A stretch of 64,000 nucleotides of DNA from the NCBI GenBank assembly GCA_020137815.1, contig CM035355.1, positions 8,245,673 to 8,309,672 of the forward strand, in the 5' to 3' direction. This DNA comes from Hormiphora californensis (Eukaryota; Ctenophora; Tentaculata; Cydippida; Pleurobrachiidae). The position numbers and the translations under genes were made by a program. Of this stretch, positions 24,501 through 34,862 are shown piece after piece. Every line of letters begins with the position of its first letter. Position 1 is the stretch's first letter. Under the pieces are notes generated by a model that was not told the origin of the DNA, searched no databases, and saw only the letters and a program-made list of their open reading frames with translations.

Positions 24501-27500
24501 GTAGTAGCGGCGTTCTACCCCGGTAGTCCCTGTAATCAGTAATCAGTTAGGGGTGGTGTGGGGTGGGGTGGAGGGTGGGGTGGGTGGGGTAGGGTGGAGG
24601 GGTGGGGTGGAGGGATGGGGACATCCTCCCCAACTCTGCTGCAAGTAATAGCGGCGTTCTACCCCGGTAGTCCCTGTAATCAGTAATCAGTAAGGGGTGG
24701 GGTGGGGTGGTGGAGGGGTGGGGTGGAGGGGTGGTGGAGGGGTGGGGTGGAGGGGTGGGGTGGCGGGATGGGGACATCCTCCCCAACTCTGCTGCAAGTA
24801 GTAGCGGCGTTCTACCCCGGTAGTCCCTGTAATCAGTAATCAGTTAGGGGTGGTGTGGGGTGGGGTGGGGTGGAGGGGTGGGGTGGAGGGGTGGGGTGGA
24901 GGGATGGGGACATCCTCCCCAACTCTGCTGCAAGTAGTAGCGGCGTTCTACCCCGGTAGTCCCTGTAATCAGTAATCAGTTAGGGGTGGGGTGGTGGGTG
25001 GTGTGGGGTGGGGTGGAGGGGTGGGGTGGAAGGATGCGGTGGGGTGGAGGGATGGGGACATCCTCCCCAACTCTGCTGCAAGTAGTAACGGCGTTCTACC
25101 CCGGTAGTCCCTGTTGTAATTAAAAGTAGTTAAAATTAAAGTTTCACCTCTCCGATCTGAGAAACACTGTGAGATCAGTGATCTCGCAGTGTTTCAACTG
25201 GACTCATATTCAGCCGCCAATTATCATGAAACTCTCTCTCTACCTCCGGAGACATCACTCAATGATGTACATTGTACACACATGGAGGTGAAAAATAAAG
25301 TGGGGTCGTTGCTGGGACTGTAAATATGTAAATATGTCATTATCATGTGAATATGTCATGATCAAGGAAAGAAAGTGGGGAAGAAGTTAACTTGTTCGGC
25401 TCCCCCCAATTACAATTAAAAAGTAAATTAACCAATAAGTTTTACCTTGCCTCAATCTCAGCTCCCATCTCGACAAGTTTCTTGACTGAGCTCGGTGAGT
25501 CATATCTCGCAGCGTAATGTAGTGAGGTCTGTAGCATATAGAACGTAGTGGATTCCAAGTCTCCTCCGTTACTGGCCAATATCTCGACTATAGCTGAGTT
25601 GTTGTAAGCAGCAGCAACGTGCAGTGGGGTACAACTGTAATCGTCCTCTGGAAATACAATAGAGATTAAAAGGGGTGCTCATAAGGCATAAGCTTTTGCA
25701 GTCTCTATTTCATTAGGGGGTAGAGCAATGACCGTGGTAAATTTCACAAAACCCAAGTGAGATTATCTTTAGTTTGGCCTTGGGGCTTGGGTTTTACTTT
25801 TTTACTTACCAAGATTTATGTTAACTGAGTAGTTGAGGAAGAAGAAGCACACATCAGCATTATGGTATCGTGCTATCTCATGCATTAGGTTCTGTCCCAC
25901 ATCGTCACAGGCGTGTACATCTGCACCCTCTGATATCAACTGACGTACTGTATCCAGATCTACTTTTACCTGGTGTGGAGGGGTGGGGCGGGGTGGAGGG
26001 GGTGGGTGGGGCGGTGGGGTGGGGTGGTGGAGGGGGTGGTTGGGGCGGTTGGGGGAGGGGGGCTGACGTACTGTATCCAGATCTAATTTTACCTGGTGTG
26101 GAGGGGTGGGGTGGGGCGGAGAGGATGGGTGGGGAGGTGGGGGGGGGGGGCTGATGTACTGTATCCAGATCTACTTTTACCTGGTGTGGAGGGGTGGGGT
26201 GGAGGGGTGGATGGGTCGGTTAGGGGGGGGGGTGGTGAAAAGGGTGGGTGGGGCGGAGAGGGCGGGTGGGGCGGTGGGGTGGGTGGAAAGGGTGGGTTGG
26301 GCGGAGAAGGCGCCTGGGGAGGTGGGGGTGGGGTGGTGGAGAGAGTGGGTCGGGTGGAGAGGGCGGGTGGGGCGGTGGGATGGGCTAGTGGAGAGGGTGG
26401 TTGGGTGGTGGAGAGGGCGGGTGGGGCGGAGAGGGCAGGTGGGGTGGTGGGGTGGTGGAGAGGGTGGGTGGGGTGGAGGGGCGGGGTAGGCCGGAGTTGT
26501 GGGATGGTGGGGGTAGATAAACTTTTACCTGCTTTTGGGGGTGGGGTTGGACTTATACTGGGGGTTAGTGAAATCTGTAGATTCAGATCTACAGGGCTGG
26601 CTATGTGGAAGGTTGGAATGAGATTTATTCTATAACTAGTATACCGTTTCTTCAGGACTGGTTTTGGTAGCGATGTCGTTGAAATAGTAAAGGAGTCCCA
26701 GAGTTTTATTTCCCCGGTACTTCTCGTGGAGTTTCAGGGTTACTCTAACTCGGTTCATCGCCTGGAAAAAGTAGAGTCTGCTGACTGGGAATGTTACATT
26801 GATCTTACTGGACGGACAAATTTCCTCGAACGGATAAATAGTCAGATCAAGAAAAAAATAATTAAAATCTTGAACACTTTACCTTTGATTCCAAAAGACG
26901 TGATATACACCACCACTCAAGACGTCTGTATAATCTTGCTGGACCAGTTAGGAATATCCAAAGGTATTTCAGTTTGGTGGGCGGAACGTTCCTTGGTATC
27001 TGCAGCGCAGGGAGGTACAACCAATAAATCATATAATAGTGAGCGATCACAAAAGTGAAAATACCAACTAAAATATTAAAATATTGCAGATTTTCTAATG
27101 CTTCTTCAAGATGCTTGTCCAAGGGGTGTATTTTTTTAATAGACTGAGCTGATGACTATAATAATGCAGACCTAATATAGCCTACCTTATCAGGGAGTGA
27201 ACTTGATTCGAACATCATGATGAAAAGAAGCTCACAAACAAACTGCTCAGTCTGACATTATCTAGCTCCACCATTTACTTTTCTCAACGCTTCTATCTCT
27301 TTGTTTCTCACATTCTTGGTCTCTAAGTGAAGATAGTCTTCTTCTGCTCCTACTGCTATCGATGAGCGAGAGAGCGGGAGCGAGAGAGAGAGAGGAGAGC
27401 TAGAGCCGAAGAGAGAGCTGAGAGCGCCTGAAAGAGGAGAAGAGCGGAGCACAAGACGCGCAGCGGAAGAGGAGATAAGCGAGAACGCGCGAGAGCGCGT

Positions 27501-27696
27501 CAGCGCAGGACTATCGTCCTCTGCACAGCGCTCTCTCTCATGATCCAGCGCTCTCCGATCTCCTCAGCGCGCTATCTCATCTGATCTCTACGAGCTCCTC
27601 CCTGATATGCCTCGAGACTATCCGACACGTCGTACTCATCTCTCTCTCACTCTCTCTCTCTCTCCATCTCTTCTTGTCCATACTCTCTCATCTCTC

Positions 27697-27767
<71 letters not shown>

Positions 27768-28621
27768 ACCTCACTCTTATTTCTTTGACTAGGCCTCATG
27801 GGAACCCCGCAAAACAGCTCCTTTTGCCCAACTCCATCTCTCCCCCTCTATCTTCACATCTACATCTCTCGGCTCCAACCGTTCTCGGTATTATTATTCC
27901 CTCTCTCTGTTTCTTCACTTCTCCACAACTTGAAATCAATTTAAATGTGATTAAACATTTTATAAATTGTAACATTCTTACAAAGAACACAGCCTGTGGA
28001 TTGAGAAGTGAGGATCAAATGGGGTTTTGACCAGACAGAAAATAATTAGTTAGACAGCCATACCCATGAACTCATTGATTGTTGGAAGAACTAGGAAGAG
28101 CTAAGAACTTACCTTTCCAGTGGCAGCTATGTTGCTTGGGTCAGCCCTCTAAAACCTACCTTTCCTGTAGCAGCTATGTTGCTGGGGTCAGCTCTCTAAG
28201 AACTACCTTTCCAGTGGCAGCTATATTGCTGGGATCAGTCCTCTAAGAACCTACCTTTCCAGTGGCAGCTATTTTGCTTGGGTCAGCCTTCTAAAACTTA
28301 CCTTTCCAGTGGCAGCTATGTTGCTGGGATCAGCCCTCTAAAACCTACCTTTCCTGTAGCAGCTATGTTGCTGGGATCAGCCCTCTAAAACCTACCTTTC
28401 CAGTGGCAGCTATGTTGCTGGGGTCAGCTCTCTAAAACCTACCTTTCCAGTGGCAGCTATGTTGCTGGGGTCAGCTCTCTAAAACCTACCTTTCCAGTGG
28501 CAGCTATGTTGCTGGGGTCAGCTCTTTGTTCGGGAGAGGAGCCTGTGAAGGTCGTGCCAGTAATCGTCCCTGATTCATGATCCCCATCCGAATCACTGTT
28601 ATCATTGTCACCGAAATTCAT
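16978..28621 (-). CDS. Gene B: TRPA-like ankyrin-repeat cation channel, complete (~861 aa)
   Basis: Non-selective cation channel of the plasma membrane, TRP superfamily. Eighteen phase-consistent exons: 28621-28490, 27251-27186, 27155-26883, 26761-26645, 25969-25810, 25647-25446, 24370-24208, 24036-23944, 23812-23686, 23510-23344, 23080-22937, 22391-22310, 22237-22100, 19887-19805, 19614-19494, 17905-17747, 17523-17321 and 17133-16978. The ATG at 28621 opens an acidic leader (MNFGDNDNSDSDGDHESG). A hydrophobic segment (NILVGIFTFVIAHYYMIYW) precedes ankyrin repeats (TPLHVAAAYNNSAIVEIL, GRTPLLLAAELGRMSAGAML). Then come RHPIIQKLIEIKW, S1 to S4 (KYCRVLEKLGPFCVIISSL spans S4-S5), S5 (TAIVYIILYIPM), pore (YTLVDDYGYD), S6 (VILLNLLIALLSD) and a coiled-coil-like tail ending IDSMERK. 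Splice-junction minisatellites sit at five exons. TRPA-like fits best; a TRPV-like subfamily is possible. Confidence 0.88.
17148..17302. repeat. GTACATTGT short tandem repeat
   Basis: About 15 copies of a 9-10 bp TGTACATT(T/G) unit in the last intron of gene B. Confidence 0.8.
17868..19372 (-). repeat. ~12 copies of the acceptor plus exon edge of gene B's pore/S6 exon
   Basis: Each unit of about 120-145 bp holds, in gene sense, a C-rich tract, CTCCAG, then TATTCAGATACACACTGG and on to CTAATTCTATTGGCTG. That is the 3' splice site and about 60 bases of the exon encoding YTLVDDYGYDTLILLA. Only the 17905 copy continues into S6. The plus strand of each unit is a run of GGGG(T/C)GGGG, including an unbroken G run of over 40 at about 18460-18503. 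These G tracts could form G-quadruplexes on the template strand. Confidence 0.9.
20212..20992. repeat. 34-bp minisatellite in gene B intron
   Basis: The unit is AAGCCTAACGGAATCCATGC plus TAAAGGCGGAGTCT, about 21 copies with few changes. In gene sense it contains TTTAG, which resembles an acceptor. The neighbouring open frame does not fit the phase between exons 22100 and 19887, so I regard the array as purely intronic. Confidence 0.9.
20993..22090. other. Remainder of a gene B intron
   Basis: Contains degenerate AGTCTAAC/TAGACATAGAGTCC words (20993-21440) that look like decay of a mobile repeat. A 60-codon minus-strand frame at 21654-21836 does not fit the gene B phase. No exon is supported. 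Confidence 0.5.
22381..22800 (-). repeat. 35-bp minisatellite containing the acceptor of a gene B exon
   Basis: About 12 units. In gene sense each reads CTCCCTGTTTAG followed by GATCAAGTTAGAAACTCAGC. The first 13 exon bases (GATCAAGTTAGAA) after TTTAG match the real exon start at 22391. Confidence 0.9.
24304..25112 (-). repeat. Six copies of the acceptor and 5' part of an ankyrin exon of gene B
   Basis: Each unit (about 75 to 150 bp) carries in gene sense CTGATTACTGATTACAG, then GGACTACCGGGGTAGAACGC and on to GAGTTGGGGAGGATGTC. That is the splice site plus about 55 coding bases for DYRGRTPLLLAAELGRMS. Between them are C-rich tracts (GGGGTGGAGGGG on the plus strand). Only the 24370 copy continues into a full exon. 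Confidence 0.9.
25955..26520 (-). repeat. Three acceptor/exon-edge copies plus G-rich simple repeat at a gene B exon
   Basis: TGTATCCAGATCTACTTTTA followed by CCTGGTGTGG occurs at about 25949, 26069 and 26159. In gene sense it is CCACACCAG with the exon start GTAAAAGTAGATCTGG. Downstream the plus strand is GGTGGGG/GGAGAGGG simple sequence to about 26515. Confidence 0.85.
27360..27765. repeat. GA- and CT-rich low-complexity tract
   Basis: Degenerate GAGAGCG sequence (27360-27500) passes into (CT)n (27640-27762), in the first intron of gene B. Confidence 0.8.
28128..28540 (-). repeat. ~9 copies of the donor of gene B's first coding exon
   Basis: The unit is about 47 bp. In gene sense CCCAGCAACATAGCTGCCAC, then TGGAAAG followed by the donor GTAGGT. 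The coding piece is DPSNIAATGK. The 28490 copy is attached to the ATG exon; the rest extend into the intron. Confidence 0.9.
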
Positions 28622-28940
28622 CTAGAACTAGACACACAATATTGTTGTATTTCACCCACAATTACGTTACGTCTTAAAGGCTTCTTAAGTTACATGTCCT
28701 GTGCGTCTGATACGCCTGAATCAGCCATGTTGTAGTGCGTCTGGGACAAGCGTCTAGACTGAATTACCTGTAGTACGTCGCTGGTACGTCTTTTTAGTCT
28801 CTTAAGCAAATCTGTCTAGGAGTTTTATGACTTTATGTAGTACGACTAAGTCTGGACTACGTCGCGACTACCGCGGTTCGACGTAGTGACGTAGTATTTC
28901 ACACTATATTTTGCCTGGGATTTGGCCAGGTACTGTATGA
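28622..28940 (-). promoter_or_regulatory. 5' flank of gene B start codon
   Basis: TTCTAG directly precedes the ATG in gene sense, so the ATG probably opens a second exon after a 5' UTR intron. The flank has GTCTAGACT/TACGTCG words related to the foldback element at 2314-3756. No TATA or initiator can be called. Confidence 0.35.
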
Positions 28941-31152
28941 GTTGCATGAACTCAGAACTGTGAGTGATACACACCACTCTGAATATGTGAATGCTCTGAA
29001 TTGAGTGTCAGTGTCACATCACTCTGAATGTGTGAATGCTCTGAATTGAGTGTCAGTGTCACTGTCACACCACTCTGAATGTGTGAATGCTCTGAATTGA
29101 GTGTCACAGTGTCACACCACTCTGAACGTGTGAATGCTCTGAATTGAGTGTCAGTGTCACATCACTCTGAATGTGTGAATGCTCTGAATTGAGTGTCAGT
29201 GTCACATCACTCTGAATGTGTGAATGCTCTGAATTGAGTGTCAGTGTCACAGTGTCACATCACTCTGAATGTGTGAATGCTCTGAATTGAGTGTCAGTGT
29301 CAGTGTCACATCACTCTGAATGTGTGAATGCTCTGAATTGAGTGTCAGTGTCACAGTGTCACATCACTCTGAATGTGTGAATGCTCTGAATTGAGTGTCA
29401 GTGTCAGTGTCACATCACTCTGAATGTGTGAATGCTCTGAATTGAGTGTCAGTGTCACAGTGTCACATCACTCTGAATGTGTGAATGCTCTGAATTGAGT
29501 GTCAGTGTCAGTGTCACATCACTCTGAATGTGTGAATGCTCTGAATTCAGTGTCAGTGTCACACCACTCTGAATGTGTGAATGCTCTGAATTGAGTGTCA
29601 CAGTGTCACAGTGTCAGTGTCACACCACTCTGAATGTGTGAATGCTCTGAATTGAGTGTCAGTGTCAGTGTCACATCACTCTGAATGTGTGAATGCTCTG
29701 AATTGAGTGTCAGTGTCAGTGTCACACCACTCTGAATGTGTGAATGCTCTGAATTGAGTGTCAGTGTCAGTGTCACATCACTCTGAATGTGTGAATGCTC
29801 TGAATTGAGTGTCAGTGTCAGTGTCACACCACTCTGAATGTGTGAATGCTCTGAATTGAGTGTCAGTGTCACATCACTCTGCATGTGTGAATGCTCTGAA
29901 TTCAGTGTCAGTGTCACACCACTCTGAATGTGTGAATGCTCTGAATTGAGTGTCAGTGTCAGTGTCACAGTGTCACACCACTCTGAATGTGTGAATGCTC
30001 TGAATTGAGTGTCAGTGTAACACCACTCTGAATGTGTGAATGCTCTGAATTGAGTGTCAGTGTCAGTGTCACATCACTCTGAATGTGTGAATGCTCTGAA
30101 TTGAGTGTCAGTGTCAGTGTAACACCACTCTGAATGTGTGAATGCTCTGAATTCAGTGTCAGTGTCACAGTGTCACACCACTCTGAATGTGTGAATGCTC
30201 TGAATTGAGTGTCAGTGTCAGTGTCACACCACTCTGAATGTGTGAATGCTCTGAATTGAGTGTCAGTGTCACAGTGTCACACCACTCTGAATGTGTGAAT
30301 GCTCTGAATTGAGTGTCAGTGTCACATCACTCTGCATGTGTGAATGCTCTGAATTGAGTGTCACAGTGTCACACCACTCTGAATGTGTGAATGCTCTGAA
30401 TTGAGTGTCAGTGTCAGTGTCACAGTGTCACACCACTCTGAATGTGTGAATGCTCTGAATTGAGTGTCAGTGTAACACCACTCTGAATGTGTGAATGCTC
30501 TGAATTGAGTGTCAGTGTCAGTGTCACATCACTCTGAATGTGTGAATGCTCTGAATTGAGTGTCAGTGTCAGTGTAACACCACTCTGAATGTGTGAATGC
30601 TCTGAATTCAGTGTCAGTGTCACAGTGTCACACCACTCTGAATGTGTGAATGCTCTGAATTGAGTGTCAGTGTCAGTGTCACATCACTCTGAATGTGTGA
30701 ATGCTCTGAATTGAGTGTCAGTGTCAGTGTCACACCACTCTGAATGTGTGAATGCTCTGAATTGAGTGTCAGTGTCACAGTGTCACACCACTCTGAATGT
30801 GTGAATGCTCTGAATTGAGTGTCACAGTGTCAGTGTCACACACCACTCTGAATGTGTGAATGCTCTGAATTGAGTGTCAGTGTCAGTGTGGCACCACTCT
30901 GAATGTGTGAATGCTCTGAATTGAGTGTCACAGTGTCAGTGTCACACACCACTCTGAATGTGTGAATGCTCTGAATTGAGTGTCAGTGTCAGTGTCACAT
31001 CACTCTGAATGTGTGAATGCTCTGAATTGAGTGTCATTGTCACATCACTCTGAATGTGTGAATGCTCTGAATTCAGTGTCACAGTGTCACACCACTCTGA
31101 ATGTGTGAATGCTCTGAATTGAGTGTCAGTGTCAGTGTCACACCACTCTGAA
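28940..31152. repeat. 2.2-kb minisatellite with higher-order structure, upstream of gene B
   Basis: About 45 units of 39-57 bp. The core ACTCTGAATGTGTGAATGCT, CTGAATTGAG is followed by a variable number of the 6-bp TGTCAG step. Because lengths change by 6, reading frames stay open for up to 120 codons on the minus strand (SEHSHIQSGVTLTL repeats). A block near 29965-30168 recurs at 30420-30623, 455 bp on, with identical translation. I find no evidence that it is expressed. Confidence 0.95.
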
Positions 31153-31660
31153 TTTAGCACGTGCAGGGGACGCGTCACAGTCCCACGTCCCACGTCAACT
31201 ATTATTCATAGGTACACATGTGATTCAGTACACATGTGCAGTAATAGGGACCCGTTAATCATATTAAAGCGGCAACACCCTCACACAACATACATTAACA
31301 CAGCTATATTCAACACCGAACAGAGTGCAATTGGAAAAAGGAATGTATTTAGCCACGATAGAAACAAAAACGAACAAATTGCTCCTTCATAAAATCAAAT
31401 ATGCCTCAAAAGATTTCACACAGGGAAAGGTGGATGAATGGCGAGAAAGGTCGTCGCGTGTGGTGCACCAGATGCTATGTGGTAATACGTGCAATACAAG
31501 ACGGAGTGTGGGCAGGTACAAATGAATCGTGAAAAAGAGTTTATACAATATGTGCATATTATACTATACTGATATTGTATAAACAGTTATGGCGTATAAT
31601 ATCATAACATAGTTAGTGGTCCATTCAGTCAACCAGGGAGTGTGTGTGTTAAATTAATAC
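31153..31660. other. No feature recognised
   Basis: Unique sequence with short open frames (for example 31325-31525) lacking recognisable similarity. Confidence 0.4.
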
Positions 31661-31987
31661 TGCCTCAACCTGATGAGGGTACTGGAGAGTCCCACACCCA
31701 ACAAGTTGAGTTGTTGAGTTGTTGAGTAATGGGTGAGTGGTGAGGGGGACTCCATGGGCGGGGGGGGGGGGGGCTGAGGGGGACTCCTAGAATAGAAACT
31801 TGAAAGTGCCCCTCCACTCGACAACTCGGACTTCCATAAGTGACGAGTGAATTGCGGTGCGAGTTAGGAAGTAGCAGTTTCGCTGACGTTGAGAATCATC
31901 CGCTATGTTATGTAATTGTTAACACAGAAAAAGCTACTAAATGTAAAGCTGATAAAATGGTAAAAACAGACTGCATAACTAAACACT

Positions 31988-32003
31988 GATCGTATCACAG
32001 CTA

Positions 32004-32094
<91 letters not shown>

Positions 32095-32100
32095 CTATCC
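31988..32100. repeat. (CT)n microsatellite
   Basis: About 100 bp of CT dinucleotides. The homologous tract in the other copy is at 37928-38060. Confidence 0.95.
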
Positions 32101-32259
32101 GTTTCTCTCTCTACACTCAAAGTGTGTATTGTCTCTCCGCACACACCATGTCCATCCTATAAAACAGGACGATGTGTTCCTGCTACTGCATTCCCTGCAT
32201 GTTTCTGTGCAGCTACTGCATTCCCTGGATGTTCCTGTGCAGCTACTGCATTCCCTGAG

Positions 32260-33072
32260 CTTCACATGAAATGATGAACTCCACATGATTGCAGAGCTTC
32301 ACATGATGAACTCCACATGATTGCAGAGCTTCACATGAAATGATGAACTCCACATGATTGCAGAGCTTCACATGAAATGATGAACTCCACATGATTGCAG
32401 AGCTTCACATGATGAACTCCACATAATTGCAGAGCTTCACATGATGAACTCCACATGATTGCAGAGCTTCACATGAAATGATGAACTCCACATGATTGCA
32501 GAGCTTCACATGAAATGATGAACTCCACATGATTGCAGAGCTTCACATGAAATGATGAACTCCACATGATTGCAGAGCTTCACATGATGAACTCCACATA
32601 ATTGCAGAGCTTCACATGATGAACTCCACATGATTGCAGAGCTTCACATGAAATGATGAACTCCACATGATTGCAGAGCTTCACATGAAATGATGAACTC
32701 CACATGATTGCAGAGCTTCACATGATGAACTCCACATGATTGCAGAGCTTCACATGAAATGATGAACTCCACATGATTGCAGAGCTTCACATGAAATGAT
32801 GAACTCCACATGATTGCAGAGCTTCACATGAAATGATGAACTCCACATGATTGCAGAGCTTCACATGTAATGATGAACTCCACATGATTGCAGAGCTTCA
32901 CATGATGAACTCCACATGATTGCAGAGCTTCACATGAAATGATGAACTCCACATGATTGCAGAGCTTCACATGAAATGATGAACTCCACATGATTGCAGA
33001 GCTTCACATGAAATGATGAACTCCACATGATTGCAGAGCTTCACATGAAATGATGAACTCCACATGATTGCA
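32260..33072. repeat. 28/37-bp minisatellite (GAGCTTCACATGAAATGATG unit)
   Basis: About 23 units of GAGCTTCACATG(AAATG)ATGAACTCCACATGATTGCA alternate between forms with and without the extra ATGAA. The other copy of this region (38258-38295) has a single unit, so the array expanded after the two copies separated. It lies in the 3' flank of the Kv terminal exon. Confidence 0.9.
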
Positions 33073-33241
33073 GATCACTGATCTTGGTACACTTCATGAT
33101 CTTGGTACACTTCATGTATTGGGCACATATTGCATTCTATCTCTCTCGTGATACTACAAGCGTTACATGATCTTGTCCCCTCTTCAAGCTGAGTTCACGT
33201 GATCATTAGATCTTGTTCCCTCTTCATTTGAAGCTGATAGT

Positions 33242-33418
33242 TCACTTCTCATCCTCCTCCATGATAGAGTCCTGCCTCCCCATCCCGCCACCTCCCCCTG
33301 GGTGATGATGGTGGTCTGGTGTCTCACCCTCTTCCTCATCTAGCATCTCACTGTCTTCATAGCTTCCATCGTTAGCAGGTCCGTACTCCCCAGTGTTTTG
33401 CATAAATGTACACGTGAA
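33242..33418 (-). CDS. Gene C (Kv channel) terminal exon, second copy
   Basis: Carries the acceptor CCCTCTAG and an open frame FTCTFMQNTGEYGPANDGSY, then an acidic stretch (EDSEMLDEEEGE), a His run, GGGGG and the end SIMEEDEK plus stop. It has 58 residues, against 59 in the copy at 38475-38654 (one His fewer, one Met for Val). It lies 5 kb downstream of the rest of the Kv gene and on the far side of the N gap, so it could be an alternative last exon or an artefact of an unresolved overlap. Confidence 0.7.
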   Translation of the reverse strand, partial: FTCTFMQNTGEYGPANDGSYEDSEMLDEEEGETPDHHHHPGGGGGMGRQDSIMEEDEK

Positions 33419-33710
33419 CTAGAGGGAGGGAGAGGAGGGGGGTTATAATAATAACAACAACAATGTGATACTGCTGTGTGTGCCATGTGTATTTTCATGA
33501 GATTTCAGGGTGTGGCAGCATGTGGAATTCGGGCAGCGATATGTTATATGGAATCAGCAGAATAAAGCCCAAAAAGGAACAAAACCCGCGAAGTAAAAGA
33601 TTTAAGTAGGTAGCATTTCTAGATTTAAGGTAGCATTCTTGGGGCGAGTATTATAGGTGTACCAAGTAGCATTCGAGATTTATTGCGAGTATAAAGTCAA
33701 GGTATAATTA

Positions 33711-33810
33711 NNNNNNNNNNNNNNNNNNNNNNNNNNNNNNNNNNNNNNNNNNNNNNNNNNNNNNNNNNNNNNNNNNNNNNNNNNNNNNNNNNNNNNNNNN
33801 NNNNNNNNNN
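33711..33810. other. Assembly gap (100 N)
   Basis: Exactly 100 N, the usual placeholder for a gap of unknown size. Confidence 1.
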
Positions 33811-34831
33811 TAAAATAAAAAATTTTAATTTTAATTTTAAATTTTTGTGTGTGTTTACCCCCGACTTTTTTTTTTTTTTTTTTTTTTTTTCCTCATCGTT
33901 CCCCATATTTCACCCCCCCCCACAAACATGTGAAACCCGGGCAGGCCCAAATTTCTGACCCATTTTCTTTTAATCACGAAGGCAGGTCGGGGGCTAAGTC
34001 TGACACGCCTATACAACCTACATTGAGGGTTTGGGGTTTTTTAAAAGTATCATCTCGCAGCCTTTAATTACCTGACTTCCCTTCTCCAAAAAAACACCCA
34101 ATCTCTGGGGGTCTATGTTTTTTTTTTTGACCAAAACACGGAAAAATTTTTAAAAGCCCGTATATGTCAATTAAAAATTCTTTGGGGTTTGATATGACAC
34201 ACCCTGAGACTAGTTTTTAAAAAACAGGGGGGGTGGGAAGGGGGGGGGGGGGTCAAATGTTCGTGAGAAGCATGTATTGTTTTGGGTGTAGACGGGAATG
34301 AACGCCGTGTGGCCCGATTCTGGGGAAATTAATAGTGTTTTTGAAAAAAATTTTTTAAATCAAGGGGGTAAAGATATATAGAAAAGGGAAAGGGGGGGGA
34401 GAAAGATAATAAAAATAAAAAATAGAGAAAAGGGGTCATTGATATTAAAAACCAAAAAGGGAAAAAAAAAAAATAATCCCGGCTGGCCCCCCAAAACGGG
34501 GGGGCCCTCCCCCCCAAGCGAGAAAAGATTTTATTTAGGGGAAAAGGGGTTAAAAAAGGGGGAGAGGGAGTGGAAGGGTCCCCCCCGCGCCCAAAAAAAG
34601 CTAAGGGGGAGCGGGGAAAATAAAAAAAGGGGAAAAGGCGAGGAGGAACACAAAAAGGCGGGGGGAGGGTCATCCCAAAAAAAAAAAAAAGAGGGGGGGG
34701 AAAAAGGGGGGGAAAGGGCAAAAAAACCCCCCCGGGATTTCCCCTTTTTCCGGGGGGGAAAAGAAATACCAAACACCCAAAACCCCGGCCTAAGCTAAGA
34801 CCCCAAAACCCGCCCAGTCGGGGAATTTTAC

Positions 34832-34862
<31 letters not shown>

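Larger units (their letters stand above)
31660..33710. repeat. Duplicated 3' end of gene C, copy adjoining the assembly gap
   Basis: Matches 37580-38950 in the same order and orientation, starting at GATGAGGGTACTGGAGAGTC and ending in the 3' intron. Differences are an expanded 37-bp minisatellite here (32260-33072), a different CT-tract length, and absence of the hairpin mini-element present at 37798. It ends at the N gap, so either a true duplication or an unmerged second haplotype is possible. Confidence 0.85.

Noticed and set aside
29606-30623. Repeat protein encoded by the SEHSHIQSGVTLTL frames
   Set aside because: Frames are broken into separate pieces without start context or splice sites; openness follows from 6-bp length steps.
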